From assembly GCA_902168085.1 (NCBI GenBank), contig CABHOP010000086.1:1-35790 (forward strand): a stretch of 35,790 bases of DNA, in the 5' to 3' direction. This DNA comes from an uncultured Bacteroides sp. (GTDB lineage Bacteria; Bacteroidota; Bacteroidia; Chitinophagales; Chitinophagaceae). Both the position numbers and the translations under genes were made by a program. Shown here one piece after another: positions 33,567 to 35,790 of the stretch; positions within the stretch are counted from its first letter, which is position 1; each line of letters opens with the position of its first letter. The notes beneath the pieces are model-generated. The model saw only the letters and a program-made list of their open reading frames with translations, was not told the DNA's origin and made no database searches.

Positions 33567-33743
33567 TTAGTTTCCGGCTTCATTCTTATCCTTAGTGTTG
33601 GGTTTTCTTCCCTGTTTGTTATTATTGTCTTTATAGTTGTCTTCTTTGTTTTTCCTGCTATCCAGGTTGTCTCTAACTTCGGGTTTGGGCATATGGGAAG
33701 GATTATGTTTTTGTCCCAAATCCTGTCTTGGTACCTGTTTCAT
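33567..33743 (-). CDS. Small, highly charged hydrophilic protein (58 residues)
   Basis: An ATG-to-TAA frame reading MKQVPRQDLGQKHNPSH, then MPKPEVRDNLDSRKNKED, and ending NTKDKNEAGN. It is rich in Lys, Asn, Asp and Arg, with no hydrophobic segment and no cysteine, so it is probably cytoplasmic and unstructured. I recognise no family. Support for a real gene comes from a strong terminator 17 bases downstream on the same strand and from its filling an otherwise empty 410-base stretch between the barrel protein and dnaK. The upstream region holds no exact TAnnTTTG. Similar short lysine/asparagine-rich proteins are frequent in Bacteroidota and some are stress-related, but that is only analogy. 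Confidence 0.6.
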   Translation of the reverse strand: MKQVPRQDLGQKHNPSHMPKPEVRDNLDSRKNKEDNYKDNNNKQGRKPNTKDKNEAGN

Positions 33744-33824
33744 AACACTTAGTTTTAGTCATTATATAGGCGTAAAAAACTATGCCCGGAATCCGTCTTT
33801 CATTAACGAGACAGTACTTTAACA

Positions 33825-33862
33825 CAAAAAAGAAAATGGCCGATACATAGTATCAGCCATTT
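33825..33862 (-). terminator. Rho-independent terminator of dnaK
   Basis: On the minus strand, AAATGGC-t-GATAC pairs with GTATC-g-GCCATTT around TAT, followed by a C/T-rich tract ending in six T residues. It lies 34 bases after the dnaK stop. Confidence 0.82.
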
Positions 33863-33895
33863 CAGTTTATTACAATAAGCAGTATTTAAACCAGC

Positions 33896-35790
<1,895 letters not shown>

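Overview
The window looks like an ordinary, gene-dense chromosome segment of a Bacteroidota bacterium, most likely of the Chitinophagaceae type. The lineage call is an inference from three things. Many genes are preceded by the Bacteroidota -7 promoter element TAnnTTTG, and I count nine exact copies in the right place and orientation. Shine-Dalgarno sequences are essentially absent. The proteins are typical of the phylum: a paired Nmad1/DUF1599 protein beside folP, a DoxX/MauE-like protein, an ACMSD, DnaK ending in EEVK, and a SurA-like foldase. I saw no tRNA, rRNA, CRISPR array, transposase, integrase or phage gene. No intergenic gap exceeds about 300 bases once a 58-residue ORF at 33567-33743 is counted.

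Layout. 1-4350: the C-terminal part of an exonuclease/GIY-YIG nuclease, a membrane VWA protein, a GNAT-like protein. 4346-8047: folP, divergent from a run of Nmad1 duplication, DoxX/MauE-like protein and a lone Dpp/Opp-type permease. 8197-10640: a low-affinity phosphate uptake operon (DUF47 plus PiT) closed by a terminator that runs directly into the promoter of a large SNF2 ATPase with two SWIM zinc fingers (10684-14454). 14514-17072: a periplasmic parvulin foldase and a secreted TPR protein, both on the minus strand. 17229-20115: a small secreted or anchored protein, a SulP transporter and a beta-carbonic anhydrase, probably an inorganic carbon module. 20201-22264: pfkA and a secreted endonuclease/exonuclease/phosphatase-family protein.

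22289-24567 holds stress functions: an Hsp20 divergent from a two-domain universal stress protein, then a FrnE-type DsbA thiol oxidoreductase. 24575-27680 on the minus strand carries a TauE/SafE exporter, an AI-2E-family permease and ACMSD. 27751-32261, also minus, carries a Cys/Met-metabolism PLP lyase tightly coupled to a PcaF-like thiolase, then a Bor-like lipoprotein and an aldonolactone-oxidase-like flavoprotein. 32304-35790 has a DinB protein, a small outer-membrane barrel protein, a 58-residue hydrophilic protein and dnaK, which runs off the right edge lacking only about two codons.

I did not find a clear undescribed defence or mobile system. The best leads are a ~165-residue insertion in the PiT transporter, the uncharacterised small protein ahead of the SulP/carbonic anhydrase pair, a Bor-like lipoprotein outside phage context, the duplicated SWIM motifs, a UvrC-like four-cysteine motif in the GIY-YIG protein, and compact regulatory architecture (terminator-promoter overlap, hairpins built from convergent gene ends).
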